From positions 62,001 through 126,000 of the forward strand of contig MU400529.1 in NCBI GenBank assembly GCA_022578965.1: a stretch of 64,000 nt of DNA, written 5' to 3'. The DNA comes from Xylaria sp. FL1777. Lineage: Eukaryota; Ascomycota; Sordariomycetes; Xylariales; Xylariaceae. Position numbers and translations under genes: made by a program. Below are positions 36,292 through 49,173 of the stretch, in pieces; within the stretch, counting starts at the first letter, position 1; each line of letters starts with the position of its first letter. The notes below the pieces were generated by a model, which ran no database searches, was not told where the DNA came from, and saw only the letters and a program-made list of their open reading frames with translations.

Positions 36292-39200
36292 TCATTGCTT
36301 CGTTTCTACACTCTGTACATTTCCCCCTTTAGCTAGTGCCGTGTCGACAATCCCACCCGCCAGAGCGGCAATGCTGGTTTCCGCATCTAGTAACCCCTGC
36401 ATATCTATATTTACGCCTAGCGCTTGATGGAACCAATTGCGCAGCTCTGCCGCAATTAGACTGTCAATGCCGTGGTCGGTGACCGTCCGAGCTGAATTGA
36501 CAGCGGAAGCGTCTACGAATAGCAACTCGGCGATCGCCGTTGAGATGGCGTCTGTAACAAAGTCGAGGATCCTCGATCGCTCCTCTAGGGTTCCTGCGGC
36601 AGTGACTGCGTCGAACTCGCGACGAACACGACGGATCGATGATTTGCCGCTGTTGTCCTCACCCCACTGAACCGCTGTAGAAGAGCTGCCGGCACGTTGG
36701 TCTCGCCGCGCGTCTTCGAAGGCTTGCATGATAAGGGAGACGCGCGGGTCGCTAAACCAGCGCGGTGAGGCGTTCAATGACAGACGGGCCGGGCTAGTGT
36801 CGTCTGTTTCGGCTTCGTCCCTCTCCTTAGCCGCCATGGCGCCAGGGTCTAGGCAAGTGAGGATGTTGGAAACGGATAGCGGGTCTGAAGCTCGACCGGC
36901 CCAGGTATCGCTATCACTGTTGTCGTTATAAATACCATCACTGTCGGCGTTAAGAAACGCAGGTTCCAACCGGGCAAGGAACTCACACTCAGAAAGCGTC
37001 AGCGTCCTGTTCCGCCCGAACATATCCACTGTAATCGAGTCCTGGCCAACTTCACCGATGCCCTTGACAAACCCAAACGACACGCTTGTCGCAGGCAGGC
37101 CGAGCCGTCGACGGTACCTCGCAAACGCATCCTGGAAGACGTTGGCGGCCGTGTACGCACTCTGCGTAGCTAATGCGTAGACGGACTCGAGTGAGGTGAT
37201 CATGACGAAGAAATCCAGTGGTATTTGGAGATGCGAGGTTGCTTCATGTAGGTTCTTCGTCCCTTGGACTTTGGCAGCTATACTGCCGCGCCATCGCGGG
37301 ACGGTTAGTTTACCGAAGGAGATATCAAGGTAGGAACTAGTAGCGTGAACAATGCCCTTGAGGGGGGCATTTGGAAAAATTGATGGTAAATTCTGGATGG
37401 CATGAGTGACTTGGTCCATATTGCTAATGTCGCATGTTATAGGCAGAATGTTGATGCCACGCTTGGTGAGCGAGTCCACGAGGTTCTGCGCTGCAAGGGA
37501 GCTTGCCCCTATTCTACGTCTTGATAATACCAGCAGGTTACGGGCCCCGCGCTCGCACATCCACCTTATAATAGACCTCCCGAGCCCACCGAGGCCTCCC
37601 ACAATGATGTAACATACCGCAGGGTCGAATCGCACCCATGGCCGTGAAGGTGCTGGGAGCATTTTGACTAGTGTCTGCGGATCCTGAAACGTCACTACTA
37701 GCTTGCCCAGATGTGTACCTTTAGAGAATCTTAGCAAGACGTGGTCAAGCTTAGATACGTCAGTAGCTGAGAACGGATGGACTGGTCCAATGAGCCCGCC
37801 ACAATAATAGCTATGAACCGCCTGCATCAGTTCCCTGCCGAGTACCGGATCGGCGTCAAGAACAAGAGATAGATCGAAAGAAGAGAAGTTGGCACACTTG
37901 CTAAAAGAAAACATCCCGAGAGCCTGAGAGTCTGGCGCATCGGTGCCTCCTACGTGGACAAAATAGCCCAGCGGCGCCAGCGCCTGGATAGACGCGTGCA
38001 GTGCATCTCCCTGGGCCGTACTAAGTATGACGTCGAAGCCGCGGCAGTAAGGCGTCATGCGAGTTAGTCTTTTGTCCAGAGCAGACGCATCTCCCGATGG
38101 CACGGCGATGACGTGCGATTCCGGTAATTTCATCTCTCGAATCAAAAACTGCGCCTTCTCCGGCGTCCCCACCATAGCAAAGACCTCAGCGCCCTTTACT
38201 CGCGCGAGCTGAATGGCTGCGAGTCCGAGTCCGCCGGTTGCGGACTGGATTAAGATCTTATGGCCTCGCCTTAGGCGAGCGAGGTGGTCGAATGCATATA
38301 CAGCTGTCATGTAGACCAAGGGCATGGTAGCAACTTCGACGAGATCATCTTTCTCGTTCAGCTTCTGCGCAAACGCGGCGGGAACACGGGTGACGTTTCC
38401 GAAGTGACCACGGCCTATGCCGTATACACGATCACCGGCACAGAATAGTCCAGCCGCGTCGGCGCCTACGGCTATCACGATTCCAGCGTATTCAGATGAC
38501 AGGTTGTCAGCATCGAACCGGCCAGACGAGACGGCTAGGTCTTTCCAGTTGATACCCACTGCTGTAACTTTGACTTCGATGTAATCTGGTAGCATTGGGG
38601 CCAATAACTCTGTATACGGCCGAAAGTATAGCGAGCTCAGGATGCCGGGTGTGGAAAACGCTGCGCGGACAGGACCTTGAGCGTCGAGCGGTTGCAATGA
38701 CAAATTTTCAGCTCGTTGTTCCCGATCCTTGCTGGTAGGGGTTTCGGCATACGATTGGAGGGTGACATCAGGTACCGCCCGGCTTACCCAGAGACAACCA
38801 TCTTGCCAGACGTATTCGCGGTCGGGGCTCTGACTCTCATCTTCGCTATCTGGTTCACTAGTTTTTTGGAAAAGTTGCTCTGCAATGCAGCGGACGAGAT
38901 CTTCTGACTCAAAGGTAGAAGTATCGGAGTTGTTAATAGACACATCGATCGAGATAAACCTCCCCGCCGGATTCTCTGTCCCGATCGTTTGTAGTAGTCC
39001 AGGGATCAATGCTCCTTCCGGGTTCCGGCCCTTCAAGAAGCCACAAAACGTCAAACAGATGAGGGTCGCTGCCGTGCGTGCGAGATATTGAAATGTGGAA
39101 AGATAATACCCTTCGGTGTCGAGTAGAAAGTCCTTGTCGCCTTCCAAGAAGACTACAACTCGAGCGCCTTGAGACACTGCGGTCTGAGCTTCGTCAAGCG

Positions 39201-42200
39201 ATGCAACTCGAGGGGTCATGCCACGCCGTTCTAGCTCCTGGTGGAGCCTAGGAAGAAGCAGCGGACTAAGTTCGGGGCTATGGAGAAGATGAATGTCGAC
39301 GCCTCCTACATCTTTGCGGAGTTCATCAGTTTGACGCGCGACATCGCTTTCTATAAGTGTTGAGACTAGTGTAGATATTAGACTATCAGGCTGAGGATAG
39401 TCATCCAACACTAGTTCGGCACCCGAAAATCCCGCCTCTTTTAGTGCTCTGTCCCATGTCTCCAAGTTCATGAACGGGCTATTGACCCTGCCATCGGGTA
39501 TTCCGTTCCAATACCCAGTTAACGTACCAGGTATGAGTCCGTTGATTATGCTATCCTCAGTAGTGTATTCAACTAATACAAGCTTCCCCTGTGGTTTTAG
39601 AAGCTTACGGCAATTTTTAAGCGTCTGTGAGATGCTGACCGTTGCATGCAAGACTTGCGAGGCCAAGACAACGTCATATACGGGCTGGTAGCCCTGTGTT
39701 GCTGGGTCCGCCTCAATATCCAAGACAGAGTAGCTAATATCACGAAAGTCAGTCATTGATGATTGCGCTGCGGCTAAGAATCCTGGCGATATGTCGGTGA
39801 AGGTGTATTCGCGATAGCGCTTAATGTTGTTGGGGCCGTTGAGCACTTCCATTGCAATTCGCGTAGCGCTACCAGTCCCGGCACCGACCTCGAGAATGCG
39901 TAGGTGTGGGTTTGTGTGACTTAGGCTATCAAGGATTCTCGAGAGCTGCTGGTACGCCCTTGTCATGAAGATACCATGATGGTATAGTGCTGGTAGCAGA
40001 TTAGTACCGTCGTCACCGTTGACCATGACTTCGATGCCAGTAAGGCGTCCAGAAAGGATATCGGCCATGTTTTCATATAAACGCTTAGCAATCTGGGCCT
40101 CCACAATCTCTTTAGTTTCATTGTAGAGCTGGTCAATTGTTTCGCGCCGCTCCTGGTGACTCAGCAGCCTGGTATTGGCCATCTGGTGGGGTTTAGCCTC
40201 CTCAACGCATCTCCTGATCCAGGCAAAGAAGTGGCCTATATCGCCTGACGGTGTAAGAATCGGCCCAGTTTCAGTGTTACCCTTCACGAATGTCTCATAC
40301 ACGTCCATGAGGATAACACAGGCTAATCTGTCTAGTTTCTTTATAAGAACAAGACGGTCAATTTTGCCTTTGGGTGGTGGGAACAGTGCACGGCAGGAAC
40401 GGTTATTTAGGGTACGAAAATCTGGTTTCCACACCATACGTGCAAAAGGGGCCGTAAATGCTAAACCGCTGGCTTGATTTGTGGGTTGCATCTCGCCGAT
40501 ATAGCTAATGCACCGAAGCTTCTCAATGTTGAGGACCACCTCGCCGTCTGGGCCTAGCATTTGTAGCTGGTTTATATACGCACCCCTTTGGCCGCGGAGC
40601 TCACCCAGTGCGATAACCACAGCGGTGTCACAGCCTTCATCGTGGATGCCGTCTTCTATATATATTTGAGAGAAATGAACTGGTACGAAGGCAGTTATGG
40701 CAGTTTCAACGCGGCCTCCATAGCAGGCAATGAGCCCAAGCTGAAAGGTGCCATCAAGGGCTGCTGGGTGAAGCGCATACCTCGATTCGCCCCCCGCCAT
40801 CTTGCCGGCAGTCGTGTTCAGTGCCACCGTGGCCGAGGCAAGCTTCATGTCAGGATCTGCACGGATGCCGGTGATTGTCCGGAATGTCGGACCATAGCCA
40901 AATCCAATTGTGGCAAAGGTCTTATACCACGATCGGGTATCGACCGCACGAGTGTCCATGGATGCTGTCTCGATCTTCTCGATCTTGTCATACAAAGTTC
41001 CGAATTCAATCTTGATCATACCGGTACAGTGCTCGGTCCACTTGCCATCGATAGAATCGGCATGAGACCGCCCTACTGAGCTGATGGAGAAACTTGCCCA
41101 TGAGGACAATGCTGTAGGTGTAGCTTCAATTAGCTCCATGCTTAAAACGATTTCGATGCCAGGATCGTCTTCCGGCAGCCTCAAGGCCGTTTTTATGGAT
41201 ACGTTGCGAAGCCTGTAGCCTTTTGGCTTAAGACGTAGCTCAATAAGTTCTTCGTGGGCGCGCAGTGCGGCTTCTATAGCCATGGCGATATATCCTGCAG
41301 CAGGGAAAACCACATCTAAAGACATGGTTAGGCTGTAGACGACAGCGGAAAGAATGACGAAAAGTGCTCTAAGAGATATTTGACTGACCTGGTAATAGCT
41401 GATGGTCACTCAACCAAGGCAAATCTTTTACACTCAATAGATTCCGCCATTGAGGTCTCAACTTTGCAACGCCCGGGACCTTGGAACCGAGCAATACGTG
41501 TCGTGGGACTTTCCGAAGGCGGTATTCTTTGCTTGAGCGGCACTCATAGTAGCTAATTGGCCCATACGTATACTGATATGGCGGGAGGTCAACAGCGGTA
41601 CGGCCGTGCACGAGAGCGCACTTGTCATTTGACTTGCCACCATAGAGGCGGCCATCGTCACTGTCGACCGCGTTGGCAGCAACAAGGTCGACCGTCGCGT
41701 TCATGCAGTACAGCGCTCCACAGAGCTGCAAAATCGACTTACGTCCGTCTTCACCTCTTTTCAAAGTCGAGCCGGCATATATTATCTCGGTCTGGCCCAA
41801 GCATTTCAGGGTCTGCTCAAGTGGCCCCTTTAATGCCGAGTGGGGGCCAATCTCAATCACCACTTTGATAGAAGCAGGACTTGGCGCACAATCACTATCC
41901 TGTCGCACCAGCTTCGTAATGGCGTCGGAAAAGCGAACTGGTGACTCGAGGTTGGCTCTCCAGTATGCGGCACTACCAGCCATGGTCGACGGTGGGTCTT
42001 CGTCAGGAATAACAGACGAGGCCCATAACACGCGAGGATACCGTTGCCGCTCATCAATAAACCTGGACTGTCTTACATACAAAAAACTACTGGAAAGAGA
42101 CTCTTCATACTTTTGACCTGGCCCGACCATGTAATGAGAGTGATACGCCATACCCCCGGTTCTCAGCAAACGGTTAAAGACGCCGTCAGCGGCCAAACGT

Positions 42201-44770
42201 GCAGCAAGTGCCTCGATTGCCAATACATCCCCGGATATTGTGACGCTCCCCGGAGAGTTGATGGCAGCGATTTGTATCCGGCCATTTCTAGGATCCTGGA
42301 CGTCTAGGTACCCTGACTCCCGAAGCTGGTCCGGCCCGAGGCCTACAGCTAGCATTGCCCCGCCCCGATTGGCATTCTCAACAGCTCTACCGCGTAGATA
42401 CGCTGTGATGATGGTTTCTGCGGCTGTGGCGCGTCCAGACGCGTACGCTGCGGCTATCTCACCCGAGGAGTGGCCGGCCACGGCGGTTGGGCACACACGC
42501 CACGACGCGAGTAGGTCCACGAAGCCGATCTGGATCGCAGTACATACGGTCTGGGATACCACTGGCGTCTGGGTAAAATCAGGGTCGTGCTTACACCTGA
42601 GGACATCTGCGATTGACCAAGTGGGTGGAGGGATTGGTAGTGACTTTAGGATATTGTCAAGGTGTTCAATGGCAGTGCGGAATACGCGGTACTCGAAAAG
42701 CTGCGTACACATCCCATGCCATTGTGCCCCTTGACCGGTAAATACAAAGGCAACACCCGCTGATTGCTGATGCTGCTGATGGGTCGAGATTACTTTGGTG
42801 TCTGGCCTGCTGTCAAAGCTGAGTAGGCCCAGCTCGAGAATGTTCTTATCAATGACACGGTAGGCCCTATATGGAAGGTTGGACCGTCTGGCGCTCAGTG
42901 TGTATGCTACGTCTGCAAGTGAGTGCTGGGTGATGACTTGTGAAAGAGCGTGGATGTTAAGCTGGAGAGAGGATTCGTTATGCGCAGAGAAAGGGAGCAA
43001 CACGAATTGGTGAGTGGTTGCGTCATTAATCTTAGTCATTCCTAGTGCATTGATGACGGGCCGATGGATACCCTCTTCTCGGTTCTGTGCCTCACTACCA
43101 TGGTGCATCCGGCGCCTATAAAGGGGGCCGTGTTCATTATCTGCTTCCCCATCATGACCGTTACTGACGTGGCCACTGAGGATATGCCCGTTGACCCTAA
43201 AATTTTGATGGATCTGTGCATCATAGGACTCGATTCTGCGATTATGGTTAGCGACACTGCGTTTGTGTAAGGCTGGCTCTGTTGTAAGGGCTGAAGTTAC
43301 ATTGCGTGTCCGTTAGCACCACCAATTCCAAAACAGTTGATGCTGGCTCTCCGAAGTCTATGGTCTGGCCAGGCTGTGATCTCCCTAACAACCTCCACGC
43401 CAGCATTAGTAAAATCGATGTTAGGATTTAGCGTCTTGATACCAATGCTCGGAGGGATCTCGCCTGCTTCCAAGGAGAGCACCACTTTCATGATGGCTGC
43501 TAGAGCACTTGCCGCTTCGGCGTGACCCATATTAGTCTTGACAGACCCGATGAACAGCGGTCCGGGGCTATCTGCTCCGGAGGTCCTGTCAGACCCGAAG
43601 ACCCTACCAACCGCCTCTATCTCGATCGGATCGCCCGCCGGGGTGCCCGTCCCATGGCACTCGAAATAGGTCGTGTCCGAGAACGACAGTCCAGCATTGG
43701 CATATGCTTTACGGATAACAGCTTCTTGGCCAGCAGCGCTTGGGCGCATAATTCCGCCGGCATGACCATTTGCGTTCACAGCGGTACCCCTGATCACGGC
43801 GCGGATGGGCGATCCGCTGGCAAGTGCTGCCGGCAGTCGTTTAAGATACAAAGCGGCAAACCCTTCGCTGCGCGCATATCCGTCGGCAGACACATCAAAT
43901 GTGTGGCACCTTGAGGTAGGCGAGAGAGCGCCGAGTTTGTCGACCGCAATCTGTAGAGTAGGATCCGCGATCCAGTTCGACGCGGCAACAATAGCCGAGT
44001 CGCAGTCTCCGTTGCGGATCGCGCTGACAGCCAAATGCAAGGCGTACATGGACGAAGAACATGCTGTGTCAATAGTAAAGCTGTCCAGGACCTCTAGAAA
44101 TTAGCAATTCTCTACGTGATATTTGTATGAGACTATCTCTGAGTAGGCCGACGAATCTTAGCATTTTGCGTACCTCGGTCCCTGTAGATCAAAGACATGG
44201 CTAATCCGATTTGCGAGTATACTTGGGCTTGCACCTGTGAATGAGTGTACCTTCGGAAAATCCCAATCTCGCGCCTGGATTACCCAATGGTCAAGTGCAA
44301 AGTTACCGACAAACACTCCCGTGTTCGATCCGGCAACGGATTCCCACGTCTCCCCAGCATTCTCGAATGCCTCGTAGACAACTTCGAGCAGCTTGCGCTG
44401 GGACGGGTCGAGAGTCTCGGCCTCGCGTCCCGTAATGCCGAAGAAGGTGTGGTCGAACAGTCGCGGATCGCTGTCGACAAGGAATCCACCCTCTGTTGCC
44501 GTCGTGCCGGGCCGCTCTGGGTCCGGGTGGTGGAATCCTGCGGCTGAAAAGCATCGGGGGAAGGACGTAGAGTCAAAGGATCGGAATCCGGAGCGCTGTT
44601 CCTTCAAAAAGGACCACATCTGCCGCGGAGAATACACCCCCCCGGGCCACCGACACCCTGGGCTTTTTGTTAGTATAGAGACATGCTCAAAGAAGTACAA
44701 ACTAACCCATGCCCACGATTCCCACAAGGTCGGCATATGGCCCTCCGCTAGAATTCGGTGATGTAGTCAT
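36292..44770 (-). CDS. Highly reducing polyketide synthase, KS-AT-DH-cMT-ER-KR-ACP
   Basis: Iterative type I polyketide synthase building a reduced, C-methylated chain. Five exons (44707-44770, 44174-44657, 43301-44080, 41389-43235, 36292-41315) give 8,199 nt in phase, 2,732 residues. KS begins at CRWPGG; active Cys about residue 190 in DTACSSS, later HGTGTPAGDP and the GSVKTNMGH histidine. AT from about 604, Ser about 699 in GHSSGE. DH His about 1054 in DHQLLPDVVFP (last two motif parts joined across an intron) and Asp in HPAALDGTFQ. cMT about 1480-1750 with LEVGAGTGSAT. ER about 1937-2220 with SATGGLGLAAIQ. KR from about 2292 with GGLGGLG and SAYTAAN. ACP near 2676, DHGIDSL. Every catalytic motif I looked for is present and no thioesterase or reductase follows, so release needs a separate enzyme. 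Start MTTSPNSS is set by a 49 bp first intron. The product class is not predictable further. Confidence 0.95.
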
Positions 44771-45481
44771 GTTACAAAAGAGACTCGGATAACTTCAGAT
44801 CAAGAAGCGAACAGAATGGATTTTACTGGCTCTTTGACTCTAAGACTTGGTATTGGTAATGACAGAAGTCCTATCGTCTACTATAATGCTATACATACGT
44901 ATATGTATATAAAAAGATACAGACATATTCCCACCACCTCAGTTAACTACACTAAGACCAACACCCGTACGTCACGCTTATATAGTTCCGGAATGCAGTG
45001 ATTGCTGCATAAGAACCTGGACTCATCAGCTGCCTCCTTAGCTCCACCTTTCAGCAGCCTTTTCCATACGGTGCACCGCATCCTACCTAATATGCCGGAG
45101 TCTTGCAGACGCCATGAAAGATGCTGCTGGGCACTTTCCCCACGTTGTGCTACATTTGCCGCCACTTCTGGCCTATGATCCCACATTGCCTATCACATGT
45201 AGGAAGAGGTTACCAAGTAAGCAGCCGACAGGAAGATCATACCAGGGATCCAGAAGCTGTCCCTGATGGTGGGTGGCGGTGGGTTAGTAGGTGGTGCGCC
45301 TGTTTCACTTGCATCAGGGAAAGGTTGCCCACCAGAGAGAGACCTTATAGACTGATTATATTTGTCTGTCGTATAAGAAGCTTATGTGTTCTCCAATGTT
45401 TTGAGCCCAGCCTCTTTCCTATTAAAAACATCGCAAACTCACTTATAGACCTATATTTAAGCTCGTTGAAAATACATCGTC
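44771..45481. promoter_or_regulatory. Bidirectional promoter region of PKS and O-methyltransferase
   Basis: 711 bp between two divergent start codons, so both core genes can be co-regulated from here. A TATA-like TATATTTAA lies at 45452-45460, about 22 bp before the methyltransferase ATG. Toward the PKS the sequence is AT-rich around 44885-44930. No binding site for a specific zinc-cluster regulator is claimed, and no regulator gene lies in the window. Confidence 0.6.
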
Positions 45482-47040
45482 ATGGAGACCAACAGAACTC
45501 AGAGTAGCGAGAGCGCCACTCAGGGGGACACTTCCTTTGTCAATCTTGCGGAGAGTATCCTAGAGCAAACAAAAACCTTGTCTAAGTACTTTCAGGCCAA
45601 CAACCTCGCTGCGCCTACGTTTTCTCCTAAGTCGGGTCAACACCCCACCACGGATGAGTATTTGCAACTGCAAAGCAGCCTACGAACGTCTCTCGAAGAT
45701 CTTCAGCGGTTGGTCGAAGGCCCGCGTAGATACCTGCGGTCGTTGACGGCCATGGGATACGACATCGCGGCCTTGCAGATCGCTCTAGACTTTGATTTCT
45801 TCACACTCGTACCCTCGGATGGAGATATCTCTCTGGAAGCATTGGCGCAGAAGGGTGGCCTAGACTTGGATCGTACTAGTCGAGTCGTGCGTCTGCTCAT
45901 AACGCACAGACTCTTCGAGGAGAAACGGCCCGGTTATATATCCCACAGCGCGAGCTCCTTTACCATGCGTGACGATGAGGAGCTGAGGAGCGCCGTTCAC
46001 TACTCGTAAGTGTGTGATAACTCGGCGACCGTCTCTTTGTCAAATTCGTGATTGACGTGTGCAACATGCCGTTGAACGCTGACTTGTGAGTTTAGGTTCG
46101 ATGAGATGCTAAAAGCGGCTGCGGAGTCAAATGTCAGTCTCAAAAAGCATCCTTTTGAATCGGACAATACCCATTGTGCCTTTTATACGAGACATGGGCT
46201 TCCAGTCTTCCAATTCTACGCTAAGCATCCCGACAAAGCTGCGCGCTTCGCAAAGGCTATGGCTGGGTTTACGAGAAGTAAGAATCCTCAATTCTCTACA
46301 TCCAAGCTACGATTTACGAAGCTCATCATGCTGACGACTGCTTGACTCGGAAGTGGACCGTCATATCACAGAGCTTCGGGACTGCTTCTCCTGGGGAGAG
46401 CTCAAAGGCACTGTTGTAGATGTTGGTGGTGGGAGCGGTCATATCTCAATCTATCTAGCTCGAGTAAGTCGTTCCAAGTCTGGGTTTGATTCACACTTCC
46501 CGCTACGTACATGCAAGCATATTCTTACCTTGTTCTCCATACTAGCTGTTTCCGCAACTCAATTTTATCGTACAAGATGCCTCGACCAATATGTTGGCTG
46601 AGGGGCGTGTACTCCTAACAGACGATGTCAGGCAACGCATCAGCTTTATGCAGCACAGCTTTTTTGAGCCGCAGCCACGGAGGGAGGGCGATCCCGCCGC
46701 GGCGTATCTACTACGCCAGTGCGCGCACAACTGGTGCGACCGGGATGTTGTAACCATGTTCCGTTCTCTTGTCCCCGGGCTGGAATCATCCGGACCGGCT
46801 ACGCCGCTGCTTGTCAATGACATCGTCATGCCAGAGCCTGGCGAGAGCTGGCCACGGCTACTGGAGCGGGATATCAGGCAGATCGACATGCTCATGCTGG
46901 TGAGCTTCGGTGGTAAACAACGGACTAGAGCGGAGTTCGCGTCGTTACTAAGAGAGGCTGACGCGCGTTATGAAATACACAGGGTACATGCGACCGGACC
47001 ACTAGGCTTGCTTGAGATATACCTGAGGCAGGGCGAATAG
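45482..47040 (+). CDS. SAM-dependent O-methyltransferase (COMT-like, Methyltransf_2)
   Basis: Transfers methyl from S-adenosylmethionine to a hydroxyl of a small molecule. Four exons (45482-46005, 46096-46277, 46354-46463, 46546-47040) join in phase to 436 residues, usual for fungal secondary-metabolism O-methyltransferases. The N-terminal dimerisation/winged-helix part includes SLEALAQKGGLDLDRTSRVV and LFEEKRPGYISH. The SAM site is VVDVGGGSGH, followed by LFPQLNFIVQDAS. The catalytic region has RQCAHNWCD (catalytic His) and LVNDIVMPEPG. The C-terminus is LLEIYLRQ. Intact and divergent from the polyketide synthase over a shared promoter, it is the most probable tailoring partner, acting on a hydroxyl or enol (pyrone) oxygen of the product. 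Confidence 0.92.
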
Positions 47041-47730
47041 AGAATACGGATTCTGATACGGATAAAGACTCTGAGAGCGACGTTGTAGTGCGGAGAAGTA
47101 CGAAGGAGGGTATGCAGGGGGTCCCTTGCTATGACTGCGTAGGTACTAAAGGTCCTATCAATACCTAACTATCGCATTTATTGCATTACTTTTTATAAAT
47201 TATTTTCTTCTTAAAAAAAAATATATGGATATAAAGCTCGTTACCTGCATCTTTCTGTGATATCTTCTTTCCTCTTTGTTGTGATTGGAGAATTAAAGGT
47301 TTAATAAAATCAGTAGAAGGAATGTTATTCATGTTAGCAGAGGTTGTGTAGTGTAAGTTAGAAAAATGGGTTAAAATTGTACTGGTGCCGAAATAGCACT
47401 TAAAGGAATAGAAATAACAATAATATTCACGCTATTGCTTAAGAGAGTTACCCAAAGCCATCTACTGCACTACCTAAAAAAGTGCAATTTATACTAAAGC
47501 CTGCATATGATCCATGGCTAATCACCGGCGATCGGATTTCGGTCTATTGGACCAAGCCGTTCGCGAACAGAGCCTTCTGAACGATCCTTTAAAATGACTA
47601 TTCCCCGAATCTTTGGCTCGTATAGAGACGGGAAAAGGGCAAGAAAAGAAACAGGCTTTGTCCCATTCCACTCCTAAGCAGATAGGAGGACGTTCGTCTA
47701 TCGGCTCAATACGACTGTATCCCAACCAAC
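47041..47730. other. Intergenic, no gene seen
   Basis: About 690 bp between two methyltransferase genes on the same strand. AT-rich with a run of A around 47213-47220. No specific element recognised. Confidence 0.5.
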
Positions 47731-48724
47731 ATGGCAAACGTCGCCGAAGCCGTTCGTGACGATAAGTGGGGGGTGGAATCAGAAAAGCAGCTCGGCGTTA
47801 AAGACCCCCAGTCGTGGAGAGTTGAGACAATTCCATGGGACTACGACGGATTTCGTGAGTTGCTGGAAAAGTACAGCAAGATCCCCGCAGATGAAGTTAC
47901 AGCGAAGATTTTCGAAATTGTAAGAGACAAGGATGGGCATCCTACCTGTCAACCTGGCTACTGTATTGCTTACCTCAAAGCCACTCCCTGACTGTGATGA
48001 TATGCAGCGCGAGAAGGCCTGGCAAGTAGCCAAATATCCCTGCATCGGCTATTTCACCTACGTGAAGCTCATCGAGTTTGACGGCACGAGCGCGGCCATG
48101 GAAATGGCCCTCAAGCGTCTCAAGGCGCCCGGCTCGCAGGAAACCTTCCTCGAACTTGGCGGATTCATGTGCCAGACGATCCGGCAGCTCGCCTTCGAGG
48201 GGGTCGACTCGGCGCGTCTGTATGGCACAGATCTACACCCCGAGTTTCTAGAGCTGGGATATGAGCAGTTCCACGACCGCGAGACCTTGAAAGCCACCTT
48301 CGTTGCGGGGGACCTGCTGCTTGGGGACGAAGAGTACGCGGCCAGCGCGATAGCCGAGGCTTTCAACGGAAAGATCACCATCGCGCATGCATCGAACTTC
48401 TTCCATCTGTTTAGCTGGGACTCGCAGCTCATCATCTGCGAGCGCATTGTGGCGTTTTTCCGGCGCGGGCTAAGCGCCGAGAGCCCGGCAGTCTTGTTTG
48501 GGAAGCACCTAGGCTCCATTGAGCCGGGTGATGTGCGTGTAGGAGGATTCAGGGTTTTCATGCATGATCAGAAGACGTTCCAGTCGCTATGGGACGAGGT
48601 GGGCAGGAAGACTGGTACGACCTGGAAGGTGAGCTTGAAGGCCGTGTCTCCGGCGCCCCCAAAGCCGAATGTCTTCAGTGAGAACGCGAGGACCATGTAT
48701 TATGTTGTGACTGGTGAGTTGTGA
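47731..48724 (+). CDS. SAM-dependent methyltransferase, meroterpenoid (AusD/Trt5-like) type
   Basis: Class I methyltransferase resembling the enzymes that methylate a carboxyl group in fungal meroterpenoid pathways. Two exons: 47731-47919 and 48008-48724 with an 88 bp phase 0 intron, 301 residues. Features are the N-terminal QLGVKDPQSWRVE and EKAWQVAKYPCIGYFTYVKL, the SAM-binding LELGGFMCQTIRQLAFEG, and an acidic residue in YGTDLHPEFLELGYEQF expected to bind ribose. The middle has AHASNFFHLFSWDSQ, the end FSENARTMYYVVTGEL. No terpene cyclase or prenyltransferase is in the window, so the enzyme probably acts here on a polyketide acid, for example one released by the hydrolase. Substrate is inference; family placement rests on motif memory. 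Confidence 0.82.
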
Positions 48725-49173
48725 GTTAGATTAAGAGTTGTTTGGTTCAGCGTTCAGTCGACGTGGTCGCTCGCTTACTGCGTGTACAATGAGACGCAAC
48801 AAGAATCCTTTATTTTTATCCATTCTATAATAGCCATGACCCTCCGGCCGGTCTGCCTCAACATCCATGTAACTTCAGCCGACCTATTATCCTAGAGCCC
48901 GGCGTCGTAGTTTATCAGTGTAGCATCAGAATAGATGGATAACCAAGCACGTATCAAGTCCATGTACATGAATGACGAGATTACCCCTCCTGAAAGAAGA
49001 GCCATTATCAGTAATCACCAATTTGCCTGCCCGCTTACATACAACCAGACACCCCTTTGCTGATTCCCAGCTTCCCAGTGCTGATCTTGTGTAACAGATG
49101 TATGGAAATTATGCCACTGACACCGTCTTAGGCGCCACAACACACACCTTGTGGATGTCTAAAAACTAAGTCA
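48725..49173. other. Intergenic, no gene seen
   Basis: About 450 bp following the methyltransferase stop; only 3' untranslated sequence is expected. Nothing recognised. Confidence 0.5.

Noticed and set aside
36437..41079. Several plus-strand open frames of 60-160 codons opposite the PKS
   Set aside because: They are shadows of the PKS codons, without motifs, introns or start context.
44090..44175. Possible frameshift in the KS domain where the frame ends at RYAKC
   Set aside because: An intron from the GTACGC donor to the AG just before CTTTACT restores QGPSFTIDTACSSS exactly.
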